The notes beneath the pieces are model-generated. The model had not been told where the DNA came from, did not search any database, and was given only the letters and a program-made list of their open reading frames with translations. A stretch of 7,503 nt of DNA, from assembly GCA_965554225.1 (NCBI GenBank), contig CBEVZC010000141.1, positions 1 to 7,503 on the forward strand, written 5' to 3'. Positions 1-7,376 of the stretch are shown here, in pieces. Position 1 is the first letter of the stretch; each line of letters opens with the position of its first letter. A program made the translations under genes and the position numbers. This stretch comes from BMS3ABIN04 sp965554225 (lineage in GTDB: Bacteria > Bacteroidota > Ignavibacteria > Ignavibacteriales > Melioribacteraceae).

Positions 1-207
1 TGGTATTATTAAAAAATGGATTTCATTTAATAATAAAAAATTTATATTTTTAATTATATAAGATAATTTATTCTTTATTAGTTCTCTTCTTTTCCCGGTA
101 GTTAGCTTTAAGGTATAAAATCAATTTAACTGTAAATGAATTTATTAGGTTAAAGTTTCATAGTTAGTAATTAGCCGGACATAAGATACTTTAGTAAACT
201 GTTTTTT
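1..207. other. AT-rich leader upstream of the TPR kinase; no assignable gene
   Basis: This stretch is very AT-rich, with A and T runs and stops in all forward frames. Two forward frames are open from the left edge for only 16-19 codons (stops at 51-53 and 59-61), so a tail of an upstream gene is possible but cannot be shown. A TATAAA at 114-119 resembles a -10 element, but no good -35 lies at the right distance, and I see no clear Bacteroidota-type TAnnTTTG element. It probably contains the promoter of the 208 gene, by position only. Confidence 0.3.
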
Positions 208-2523
208 ATGAAAAATACATCATTGAATAAAATAAAAGTAAGAGCGTCTATATTTATTTTCTGTTTCTGCTTCTTTTTGTACGGCTTTGCAGCAGCTCAA
301 CCCAAAACTTTGGATAGCTTAATATTTGTCTTAAAGAATAAAAGTAATATCGAGCGGGTAAATGTCTTAAACGCAATTGCAAAAAGCAGCATATACGGCA
401 GTCATAAAGAGGTTATTCGTTATGCCGAAGAAGCATTGGTCCTTGCTAAACAATTGCAATTTAAAGAAGGCGAAGCCGACGCACTATATAATCTAAGTTA
501 TGGTTATTATTTAAAAAATAAAATTGATTCGTCATTTCTATTTGTTAAACATGCAAAAAACCTTTTTACCGGAATGAATAATAAAAATGGTATTGCTAAG
601 TCATTCAATATATTGGGACTTATTTACTTAAAGAAAGGTGATACCAGAAGGGCTCTCCAAAATATTAATAAAGCCATATCTATTTGTGATGAAATAAATG
701 ACTTTGTAGAAGAATCAAAATCTTTAAACTATTTGGGATTAGTTTATTGGAAACTTGCCGAATATGCTAATGCACTGGAAAACTTTTTAGAATCCTTGGA
801 GTTGAAGGAAAAAGTAAGTAACGACAATGAGATAGTGCTTACTCTGAATAATATCAGCAATATATACTTCGAGTTGAAAAATTATAATATATCAATTAAA
901 TATGCGGGAAAAGCCTTAACACTTGCAAGAGAATTATCGGATAATTACTCAATTGGCAGAGCTCTTAACAACTTAGGTGCCGCTTATTATGAACTTCATA
1001 AATATAGTTTAGCATTAAATTATTTGAATGAATCTCTGGATGTAAAAAAGAAAGCAAATGATGTTAAAGGAATTGGTTATACATTAAGCGATATTGGAGA
1101 TTGCTATTTTGCAAAGCAAAATTACAGGAATGCCTTAAAATATTATAATAGGTCTTACGATATCCGGAAAAATATTCAAGACCTTTTTGGTCAGGCCTCA
1201 ATTCTTATTAAAAAGGGAAGAGCTTCTTTAGAATTAAAATTATTGAGAAGTGCTTTTGATGAGACAAATAAAGGGCTGATAATTGCAAAAAAAATCTCTG
1301 CTTCTAAACTGATTGATGATGCCTATCTTAATTTATCGGAGTATTATGGATTTAAGAATGATTTCAAAAATTCATTAAGATATTATAAACTATTTACTAA
1401 AGAAAAAGACAAAATTTATACTGTTGAGGCTAATAACAAAATAGCCGAAATGCAGGTAAAATATTCAACCGAAAAAAAAATTAAAGAAAACGAGTTACTT
1501 AAAAAAAATAACAGAATCAAGACTTTATCACTTGAGCGTCAATCTAACATAATTAAATTTGTAGTAGTTCTTGCCTTGTTAACATTCCTTTTGGCATTTG
1601 TTGTTTACGGACGTTTCAGAAGTAAGAAAAAAGCCAACAGACTACTACTTGAAAAAAGTGTGGAAATTGAATTAGCTAATAAAAAATTAGAAGAGAAAAA
1701 TAAACAAATTCTTAAACAGCAAGCAAAGTTAGCAGATACTCTTAATGAATTAAAAAATGAAGTAAAAGAAAGAAAAAAATATGCTTTGGACTTGATTAAA
1801 GCGAAAGAAAAAGCTGAAGCAGCAAATAAATTAAAATCTGAATTTCTTGCAGGGGTTTCCCATGAAATCAGAACTCCCATAAACACGGTATTAAGCTATG
1901 CTTCTTTGCTAAAAGAAGAACTTAAACTGGAAGGATTTTCAAAATTTGCTTCATACTTTAACGCTATTGAAAATGGTAGTAATCGTTTAATACGAACCAT
2001 AGATTCCATATTAAATATGTCACAATTTCAATCGGGTGAATTTGAAGTATTTAAAGACAATTTGGATATTCTTGAAAAAGTGGTTTATCCTTTGCACGAG
2101 GAGATGAATACGAGGGCAGAGAATAAAGGAATTGAACTTTTAATAAAGGAACTAACAAATAAAACAACTGTATGGGGAGATCAATATACTTTAATTCAAT
2201 TGTTCTCTAATTTGATTGATAATGCAATAAAATATACAGAAAAAGGTAAAATTGAAATAATAATAAGTGATAAAGACAAGCAATATATTTCAGTCGTTGT
2301 GAAAGATACCGGTATTGGTATTTCGCCTGAATTTATTCCCAACATTTTTGAACCGTTTAATCAAGAAGAAATGGGTTATAGCAGAAGTTTTGATGGAAAC
2401 GGACTTGGTTTAGCTTTGGTGAAAAAATATGTAGAAGTTAACAAAGGCACAATTGAAGTTGTTAGTGAAAAAGGAAAAGGGACAGAGTTTATAGTTATTC
2501 TGCCGCGAATAAAAATAAACTAA
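208..2523 (+). CDS. Periplasmic TPR-repeat sensor histidine kinase
   Basis: Inner-membrane two-component sensor kinase, 771 residues. Residues 1-30 form a signal peptide or N-terminal membrane anchor (basic start, Phe/Ile-rich core, AAA before Gln31). Residues 47-406 are nine TPR-like units of exactly 40 residues, with recurring NxLGxxY and ALxxxxxSL patterns. A short helical linker leads to one membrane segment (about 449-469), so the TPRs should be periplasmic and the kinase cytoplasmic. A Lys/Glu-rich coiled coil (about 472-545) precedes HisKA, with phosphoacceptor His552 in SHEIRTP. The HATPase has an N-box Asn672 (DNAIKYT), G1 Asp700 (DTGIGIS) and G2 at 730-734 (GNGLG). All catalytic motifs are intact and there is no receiver domain. 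The ATG at 208 has no Shine-Dalgarno site, but it gives a complete signal peptide. TPR-kinases of this layout are common in Bacteroidota; the signal sensed is unknown. Its catalytic half resembles that of the kinase at 5394. Confidence 0.93.
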   Translation: MKNTSLNKIKVRASIFIFCFCFFLYGFAAAQPKTLDSLIFVLKNKSNIERVNVLNAIAKSSIYGSHKEVIRYAEEALVLAKQLQFKEGEADALYNLSYGYYLKNKIDSSFLFVKHAKNLFTGMNNKNGIAKSFNILGLIYLKKGDTRRALQNINKAISICDEINDFVEESKSLNYLGLVYWKLAEYANALENFLESLELKEKVSNDNEIVLTLNNISNIYFELKNYNISIKYAGKALTLARELSDNYSIGRALNNLGAAYYELHKYSLALNYLNESLDVKKKANDVKGIGYTLSDIGDCYFAKQNYRNALKYYNRSYDIRKNIQDLFGQASILIKKGRASLELKLLRSAFDETNKGLIIAKKISASKLIDDAYLNLSEYYGFKNDFKNSLRYYKLFTKEKDKIYTVEANNKIAEMQVKYSTEKKIKENELLKKNNRIKTLSLERQSNIIKFVVVLALLTFLLAFVVYGRFRSKKKANRLLLEKSVEIELANKKLEEKNKQILKQQAKLADTLNELKNEVKERKKYALDLIKAKEKAEAANKLKSEFLAGVSHEIRTPINTVLSYASLLKEELKLEGFSKFASYFNAIENGSNRLIRTIDSILNMSQFQSGEFEVFKDNLDILEKVVYPLHEEMNTRAENKGIELLIKELTNKTTVWGDQYTLIQLFSNLIDNAIKYTEKGKIEIIISDKDKQYISVVVKDTGIGISPEFIPNIFEPFNQEEMGYSRSFDGNGLGLALVKKYVEVNKGTIEVVSEKGKGTEFIVILPRIKIN

Positions 2524-2812
2524 ACTTAATAAATCATTTCTATAATTTTCTCTTTGCAAACCACACAATATTTAGTTTATTTAAAAACTTACCATAATTA
2601 AAACTAGACCAATTTCTTATGGAAATTAGGAACTTCAGGATTCAAATTTACAAGGATTAGTATAGTTATTTACTCAATTTATTTAAAAAAATACTTTTTT
2701 CATTGTAAAAAACGGATAATCCCTCCAATTATATCAATATCTTTATATTAAATCTTAAAACAAAATATCCGATAATAAATTCGCTATGCTGAATTTTATC
2801 CCAAGGAAGGAT
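2524..2812. other. Intergenic region before the TonB receptor operon
   Basis: This AT-rich spacer separates the TPR kinase from the receptor operon and is the likely place for the operon promoter. I see no GC-rich hairpin followed by T's, so no clear terminator for the upstream gene; the only hairpin-like element is an A-run/T-run pair at 2685-2700, which is weak. An imperfect direct repeat, CGGATAAT at 2713-2720 and CCGATAAT at 2769-2776, frames the probable promoter zone; the CGGATA and TATCCG parts are also inverted copies. No small gene is convincing here; an ATG at 2620-2622 opens only about 13 codons. Confidence 0.35.
2803..2810 (+). promoter_or_regulatory. Shine-Dalgarno-like site deciding the receptor start
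   Basis: The purine run AAGGAAGG ends two bases before the ATG at 2813, and its AAGGA part lies five bases before it, which is a normal ribosome-binding distance. The upstream in-frame ATG at 2786 has only AT-rich sequence in front of it. This favours initiation at 2813. It is the best ribosome-binding site in the window. Confidence 0.55.
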
Positions 2813-4789
2813 ATGGTTAATAAAATAATTTATCTTCTGTTTTGTTTTGTATTGATATTTCCCTTAACAATATATTCACAGACAGAGCAGGATTCTATTG
2901 CCACTTCAATTGATTCTTTATTAAATCAAGAAGTTGATCAGCCGAAATACCTTAATTCGGCTTCAAAGTATTATCAATCCGAGCAGGAAGCTCCGTCATC
3001 AATTAATATTATCACTTCAAAGGAGATTGAAGAATACGGATATCATTCTCTATCGGAATTACTGAACGACCAGAAGGGTATGTATATAACTAATGATAGA
3101 ACCAATGAATATCTTGGTGTTCGCGGATTCAGCCGGTTTTCGGATAACAATAATAGAATTTTAGTATTAATTGACGGGCATCGGATGAATGGCTATCAAA
3201 TTGATGGCGCTCCAATCGGTAATTCCGTTGGATTTAGTCTAAGTAATTTTCAAAGAGTAGAAATAGTTCGAGGACCAAGCTCGGCTTTATATGGGACTAA
3301 TGCATTGTTTACGGTAATAAACCTGGTGTCAAAAGTTCCTCAATTATCTAGTTCTTCAATTATCACAAGTTATGGCTCGTTTAATAGAAGAGAAATAGGT
3401 GTAAATGTAGGGAAAAGATTCAATAATGATTTTAATATTTCTTTATTAGGTAATTACTACAAATCAAAGGGAGCAAATTATTATTATTCCGAATTTGATA
3501 AACCCAAGACTAACAACGGATTGTCAATAGATAAAGACGGGGATGATTATTACGGGGTTTTAACATCTATTAATTATAAAACTTTAGATTTTAAAAGTTT
3601 ATATACATATCGTAAAAAATTTATTCCTACGGCTTCTTACAATACGGATTTTACAAGACAGCAATTTATTGGGAGCAGTAAATTTTGGGCAGAATTAAAT
3701 TGGAAATATGATTTGTCTTACGACAAAAAGTTCGCAATAAAGTTATCTTACGATTTTAATAATTATTACGCCGAGTTCCCATTTTTTTTTGGCGACCTCA
3801 TTGTAAATGGTTTATCAAAAACTCTTGGCGTTAATGGAGAATACATTTGGGATTTACTTCCTAATAACAGATTAATCTTGGGAGCTGAGTATAAAAAAAG
3901 TGTTGAATCTGACTATAAGTATGGTACAAAAACATACGATTTGGTGAATGCAGAATGGCCTTACGAAATTTTCTCGGTTTATTTGCAAAACGAATATCAG
4001 TTTAATCAGAACTTATCAATTTATTTTGGCTTTAGATGGGATAATTACATCAATGATGATAATTATTTTAGTCCCAGAGCTGCTATGGTATACTCCTTAA
4101 ATTCAGAAAATATTTTTAAACTTATTTATGGAAACAGTTTTAGAGCGCCAAATATTGTTGAGAAAAACCTTGAAGAAAAGACGATTGTCGGGTATAAGAA
4201 AAATCTAAACTTAAATTCAGAAAACATAAATACCTTAGAGCTAATTTGGGAACATGAATATACAAAGACCTTTTCGTCTATTCTTTCACTCTATCATTAT
4301 AAGCTTAATAATATAATTGAACAGATTAAAGATCCAACCGATGGCTTAATACAATATAGAAATTTTAGCGGAGCAAAAACCGATGGAATTGAATTTGAAT
4401 TAAATGGAAAATTTGATTTTGGTCTTAGAGGTTATTTAAGATATTCATACCAAAGAGCACGAGATAATAGCCAAAAGGAATTGACAAATTCACCTGAAAA
4501 TTTATTAAAAATAGGATTTAGAAAAGATTTATTTAAGAAACTAAACTTTGCGTTGGAATTCAGATATGAATCACCACGTTTGGCAATTGATCTTAAAGAA
4601 ACCGAACCAATATATTTACTTGATGCAAATTTTACTACTAAACCGATTTTTAATCATTGTGTAATTTCTTTAAAAATAAACAATATTTTAAACCGCCCAT
4701 TAAGTTATCCGGGCGGAAATGAAACTGTTCAAAGACTTATTAAACAACCGGGCAGAAATTTGCTTTTGACATTAAAATATGAATTTTGA
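2813..4789 (+). CDS. TonB-dependent outer-membrane receptor
   Basis: Outer-membrane active-transport receptor, 658 residues from the preferred start. An in-frame ATG at 2786 would add nine residues, but 2813 has the Shine-Dalgarno-like AAGGAAGG and gives a compact signal peptide (cut after Ser22, before Gln23). The plug domain spans about 50-178, with hallmark segments EAPSSINIITSKEI, LGVRGF, ILVLIDGHRMNG and VEIVRGPSSALYGTNA (GPSSALYG begins at residue 154). The rest is a beta-barrel of alternating aromatic strands that ends in Phe, as expected for BAM-dependent assembly. The size suits siderophore-, haem- or cobalamin-type receptors and there is no SusC-type N-terminal carboxypeptidase-like domain. 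I see no convincing TonB box in the short N-terminal segment. It is first in a tight set with the YfiR-like protein and the CHASE8 kinase, which suggests a signalling role or regulated uptake. The substrate cannot be told from the sequence. A T9 tract lies at 3782-3790. Confidence 0.93.
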   Translation: MVNKIIYLLFCFVLIFPLTIYSQTEQDSIATSIDSLLNQEVDQPKYLNSASKYYQSEQEAPSSINIITSKEIEEYGYHSLSELLNDQKGMYITNDRTNEYLGVRGFSRFSDNNNRILVLIDGHRMNGYQIDGAPIGNSVGFSLSNFQRVEIVRGPSSALYGTNALFTVINLVSKVPQLSSSSIITSYGSFNRREIGVNVGKRFNNDFNISLLGNYYKSKGANYYYSEFDKPKTNNGLSIDKDGDDYYGVLTSINYKTLDFKSLYTYRKKFIPTASYNTDFTRQQFIGSSKFWAELNWKYDLSYDKKFAIKLSYDFNNYYAEFPFFFGDLIVNGLSKTLGVNGEYIWDLLPNNRLILGAEYKKSVESDYKYGTKTYDLVNAEWPYEIFSVYLQNEYQFNQNLSIYFGFRWDNYINDDNYFSPRAAMVYSLNSENIFKLIYGNSFRAPNIVEKNLEEKTIVGYKKNLNLNSENINTLELIWEHEYTKTFSSILSLYHYKLNNIIEQIKDPTDGLIQYRNFSGAKTDGIEFELNGKFDFGLRGYLRYSYQRARDNSQKELTNSPENLLKIGFRKDLFKKLNFALEFRYESPRLAIDLKETEPIYLLDANFTTKPIFNHCVISLKINNILNRPLSYPGGNETVQRLIKQPGRNLLLTLKYEF

Positions 4790-4809
4790 TTGATCGGTAA
4801 AACTATAAC

Positions 4810-5394
4810 ATGCTTAAGATAAAAAATATAAAAAAATATCTTGTTTTTATGCTGCTAATACTTGCAGCTAACGATGTTTTTTGCCAAAAAATAAATGTAC
4901 CAGTTGATATTCAATTAGAATTGTTGCCTAAAATACTTACGCTCGATAAAAATTTTTCAAAATTAACTGAGAAACAAGATATCCATATTGGAATTATTTT
5001 TAGCAGTCTTGTTAAAAGCTCATCCGTTGTAAAAAATGAAATAATGAAATATGTATCTAATAAAAAAATAACGGTAGGGCATAAACAATTAAAATTTATC
5101 CCTATTGATATATCACTATTGCAAGATCTTCAAAAGCAATTTTACAAATACGATTTGGAATCAATCTATATAACGCCATTAAGGGCTTATAATATTGAAA
5201 CAATCTCCAAAATATGCAAAAAAGAAAAAATAATTTCTTTTTCCAGTGTCTCTGATTATTTAAACAACAAAATTAGTGTTGGTTTCGATTTGGTTAACAG
5301 CAAAGTTAAAATAGCCATTAATATAAGTTCCGCTAAAGCAGAAGGAGCAAATTTTAGTTCTCATCTATTAAAAATTGCGGAAATCCGAGGTTGA
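4810..5394 (+). CDS. Periplasmic YfiR/DUF4154-family protein
   Basis: Predicted secreted periplasmic protein of 194 residues, close to Pseudomonas YfiR in length. Residues 1-25 are a signal peptide (Lys-rich start, hydrophobic core, cut probably after Cys25 before Gln26; VFC is not a lipobox). The mature part follows the DUF4154 pattern: an opening like VPVDIQLELLPKILTLDKN, a strand HIGIIF, a central YITPLRA, then VSDYL (147-151), a Gly-Phe strand and the closing block AINISSAKAEGANFSSHLLK (about 169-188), the most conserved part of the family. Known YfiR binds the periplasmic CHASE8 domain of YfiN and represses it; a matching role on the next gene's kinase is inferred. The mature protein has one cysteine (Cys136), so the intramolecular disulfides of Pseudomonas YfiR cannot form. 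The gene starts 20 bp after the receptor and its stop overlaps the kinase start. No clear Shine-Dalgarno site. Confidence 0.85.
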   Translation: MLKIKNIKKYLVFMLLILAANDVFCQKINVPVDIQLELLPKILTLDKNFSKLTEKQDIHIGIIFSSLVKSSSVVKNEIMKYVSNKKITVGHKQLKFIPIDISLLQDLQKQFYKYDLESIYITPLRAYNIETISKICKKEKIISFSSVSDYLNNKISVGFDLVNSKVKIAINISSAKAEGANFSSHLLKIAEIRG

Positions 5395-7376
5395 TGATGC
5401 ACTTTCATGTTAATTCTATAAAGTTCAAATTAGTATCGTTGATAATAACCGTAATTGGGCTAATCGCAGTATTCGTTTACTTATATTTCCCGCGAAAATT
5501 TGAACAACAAGAAATGCGAGCAATCGGTAATAAAGTAGAAGCACTTGCTAATCTTTCTTCTCAAAGCATTAGCTCTGCAATTTATTTTGGTGATAAGGAC
5601 GCTACTCAAGAAGAAATAGCGCCCTTGGTTAAAACACATAATATTAAATATGTAGTTATTCATGATGTAAACGGGAAACTATATTTTAAAAACAATTATA
5701 AGGAAGCGCTTGAAGAAAAATATGCAAGTAATAATAGAAATAATATTTCCACCGATAAAACTACTTTTAAAATCGCTCTCCCAATAAAATTTCGGAATAA
5801 AAATTTAGGTACTCTTTATGTCGGTTATTCGTTAACTGAATTATATGCAGAAATAGATTTAATGAAAAGACATATTGCAATTGTTAGTTTTGTGATTTTT
5901 CTCATAGGTATTTTTATAATTCTGGTAATTGAACGATTTATAACCAGACCGTTAGTAGACATGGTTAGAACTGCTCAACAGGTCGCGGGAGGAGATTTAA
6001 CAATAAGAGCTGACATAAAAACAAATGATGAAGTAGGATTCCTTGCCCATTCTTTTAATGAAATGCTGGATGAAATTGAAAAATCTAATGAGGAGCTTGA
6101 AGTAATAAATAATGAGCTTGAAATTAGAGTTAGAGATAGAACAGCAGAACTGGCTGATGCTATAGAATCACTTCAAAAAGAAAATAAGGAAAGAAAACTT
6201 ATTCAAAAGGCATTGAAAGCCAGTGAAGAAAGGTTTAGAGGTTTGTTCGAGAATGCTACAATAGGAATTTATCGTTCAACTCCTGATGGAAAAGTCCTTA
6301 TGGCAAATCCTACATTAATTAAAATGCTGGGATATTCGTCGCTAAGAGAAATTCAAGAAATCGGTAATATTGCCGAGGGTTATTTAAATGCATCGGCAAG
6401 GAGCCGGTTTAAGAACCTTCTTGAAAAAAATGAAAAAATATTTGGATTTGAAGAAGCTTGGAAACGTCCTGACGGTTCCGTTATCTATATAAGAGAAAGT
6501 GCCAGATCAGTAAAAGACGAACAAGGAAATATAATTTATTATGAAGGTTCCGTTGAAGATATTACATCAAAGAAAATTATTGAAAAAGAATTAATTGAGG
6601 CAAAAGAAAAAGCCGAAGCATCATTAAAGCTAAAATCGGATTTCCTAGCTCAAATGTCGCATGAAATTAGAACGCCCGTAAATAGTATTTTAAGTTACAC
6701 TTGTTTACTGAAAGATGAGTTGAATGGTACAATCCCGGAAGATTTGCAATTTAGTTTTGATATGATAAATAATGGAGGCAGAAGATTAATTAGAACAATT
6801 GATATGATACTAAATATGTCTGAACTGCAAACCGGAACTTTTGAAATTAAGAGAGAGGAGTTTAATTTAATTGAAGATATCCTTAATCCTTTAGTCGGAG
6901 AGTTCCAATCGGCAGTAAACAGCAAAAATTTAAATTTAATTGTCAATAAGAAACTTAATAGTAACGACCTTACAATTAATGCAGATGCTTATTCATTTAC
7001 TCAAACTTTTGCCAATCTTATAGATAATGCGATTAAATATACAAATGAGGGAATTATTAATATAAATATATTGATAACAGAGAAAGGTGCTGTAGTTGAA
7101 GTTGAAGATTCTGGCATTGGTATATCCGACAATTTTATTAAGAGTTTATTTGATCCTTTTACACAAGAAGAGCAAGGATATACGCGGAAATTTGAAGGGA
7201 ATGGTCTGGGCCTTGCTTTGGTAAAAAAGTATGTTGAGTTAAATGGATGCAGAATATTTGTTGAGAGTGAAAAAGAAAAAGGTACGAAATTTACTGTAGA
7301 AATACCGAGAAAACTAATAATTGAAACTCCTTCAAAAATTTATTCTATTCAAACTATTGGGAAAATAAATCACTAA
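5394..7376 (+). CDS. CHASE8-like/HAMP/PAS sensor histidine kinase
   Basis: Inner-membrane sensor kinase, 660 residues from the ATG at 5394. This ATG overlaps the preceding TGA as TGATG, implying translational coupling. ATG 5397 (GAGG six bases upstream) or TTG 5391 are alternative starts. Order: TM1 (about 13-32); periplasmic domain (33-159) of CHASE8 type, with SAIYFGDKD (YFGDKD at 64-69) and YVVIHDVNGKLYF; TM2 (about 161-179); HAMP (about 180-235, Pro186); coiled coil; PAS/PAC (about 280-391, ending EDIT); HisKA with phosphoacceptor His423 in SHEIRTP; HATPase with N-box Asn545 (DNAIKYT), G1 Asp572 (DSGIGIS) and G2 at 602-606 (GNGLG). No receiver domain. The front end matches YfiN-type proteins, but a kinase replaces GGDEF. 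With the adjacent YfiR-like protein and TonB receptor, it is inferred to be the output of a periplasm-to-cytoplasm relay. The target regulator is not in the window. Confidence 0.93.
   Translation: MMHFHVNSIKFKLVSLIITVIGLIAVFVYLYFPRKFEQQEMRAIGNKVEALANLSSQSISSAIYFGDKDATQEEIAPLVKTHNIKYVVIHDVNGKLYFKNNYKEALEEKYASNNRNNISTDKTTFKIALPIKFRNKNLGTLYVGYSLTELYAEIDLMKRHIAIVSFVIFLIGIFIILVIERFITRPLVDMVRTAQQVAGGDLTIRADIKTNDEVGFLAHSFNEMLDEIEKSNEELEVINNELEIRVRDRTAELADAIESLQKENKERKLIQKALKASEERFRGLFENATIGIYRSTPDGKVLMANPTLIKMLGYSSLREIQEIGNIAEGYLNASARSRFKNLLEKNEKIFGFEEAWKRPDGSVIYIRESARSVKDEQGNIIYYEGSVEDITSKKIIEKELIEAKEKAEASLKLKSDFLAQMSHEIRTPVNSILSYTCLLKDELNGTIPEDLQFSFDMINNGGRRLIRTIDMILNMSELQTGTFEIKREEFNLIEDILNPLVGEFQSAVNSKNLNLIVNKKLNSNDLTINADAYSFTQTFANLIDNAIKYTNEGIININILITEKGAVVEVEDSGIGISDNFIKSLFDPFTQEEQGYTRKFEGNGLGLALVKKYVELNGCRIFVESEKEKGTKFTVEIPRKLIIETPSKIYSIQTIGKINH

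Noticed and set aside
1605..1886. Minus-strand open frame of 93 codons inside the TPR kinase gene
   Set aside because: It lies antisense to the coiled-coil/HisKA region; its Phe/Leu/Ser-rich product is what the complement of Lys/Glu-rich coiled-coil codons gives. No independent start signal.
2620..2661. Tiny ATG frame of about 13 codons in the intergenic region
   Set aside because: Too short, with no ribosome-binding site; expected by chance.
2685..2700. A-run/T-run hairpin as terminator of the TPR kinase gene
   Set aside because: The stem would be only A-T pairs with a three-base loop and it lies over 160 bases after the stop; not a credible intrinsic terminator.
2813..4789. SusC-type glycan receptor
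   Set aside because: It is much shorter than SusC proteins, lacks the N-terminal carboxypeptidase-like domain, and no SusD gene follows.
5481..5663. Minus-strand open frame of 60 codons inside the CHASE8 kinase gene
   Set aside because: Antisense shadow of the well-supported periplasmic domain; no recognisable domain.
6695..6946. Minus-strand open frame of 83 codons inside the second kinase gene
   Set aside because: Antisense shadow of the HisKA-to-HATPase region, which is clearly coding on the plus strand.
5394..7376. Diguanylate cyclase (true YfiN orthologue)
   Set aside because: The output region has SHEIRTP, N, G1 and G2 boxes of a histidine kinase and no GGDEF motif.
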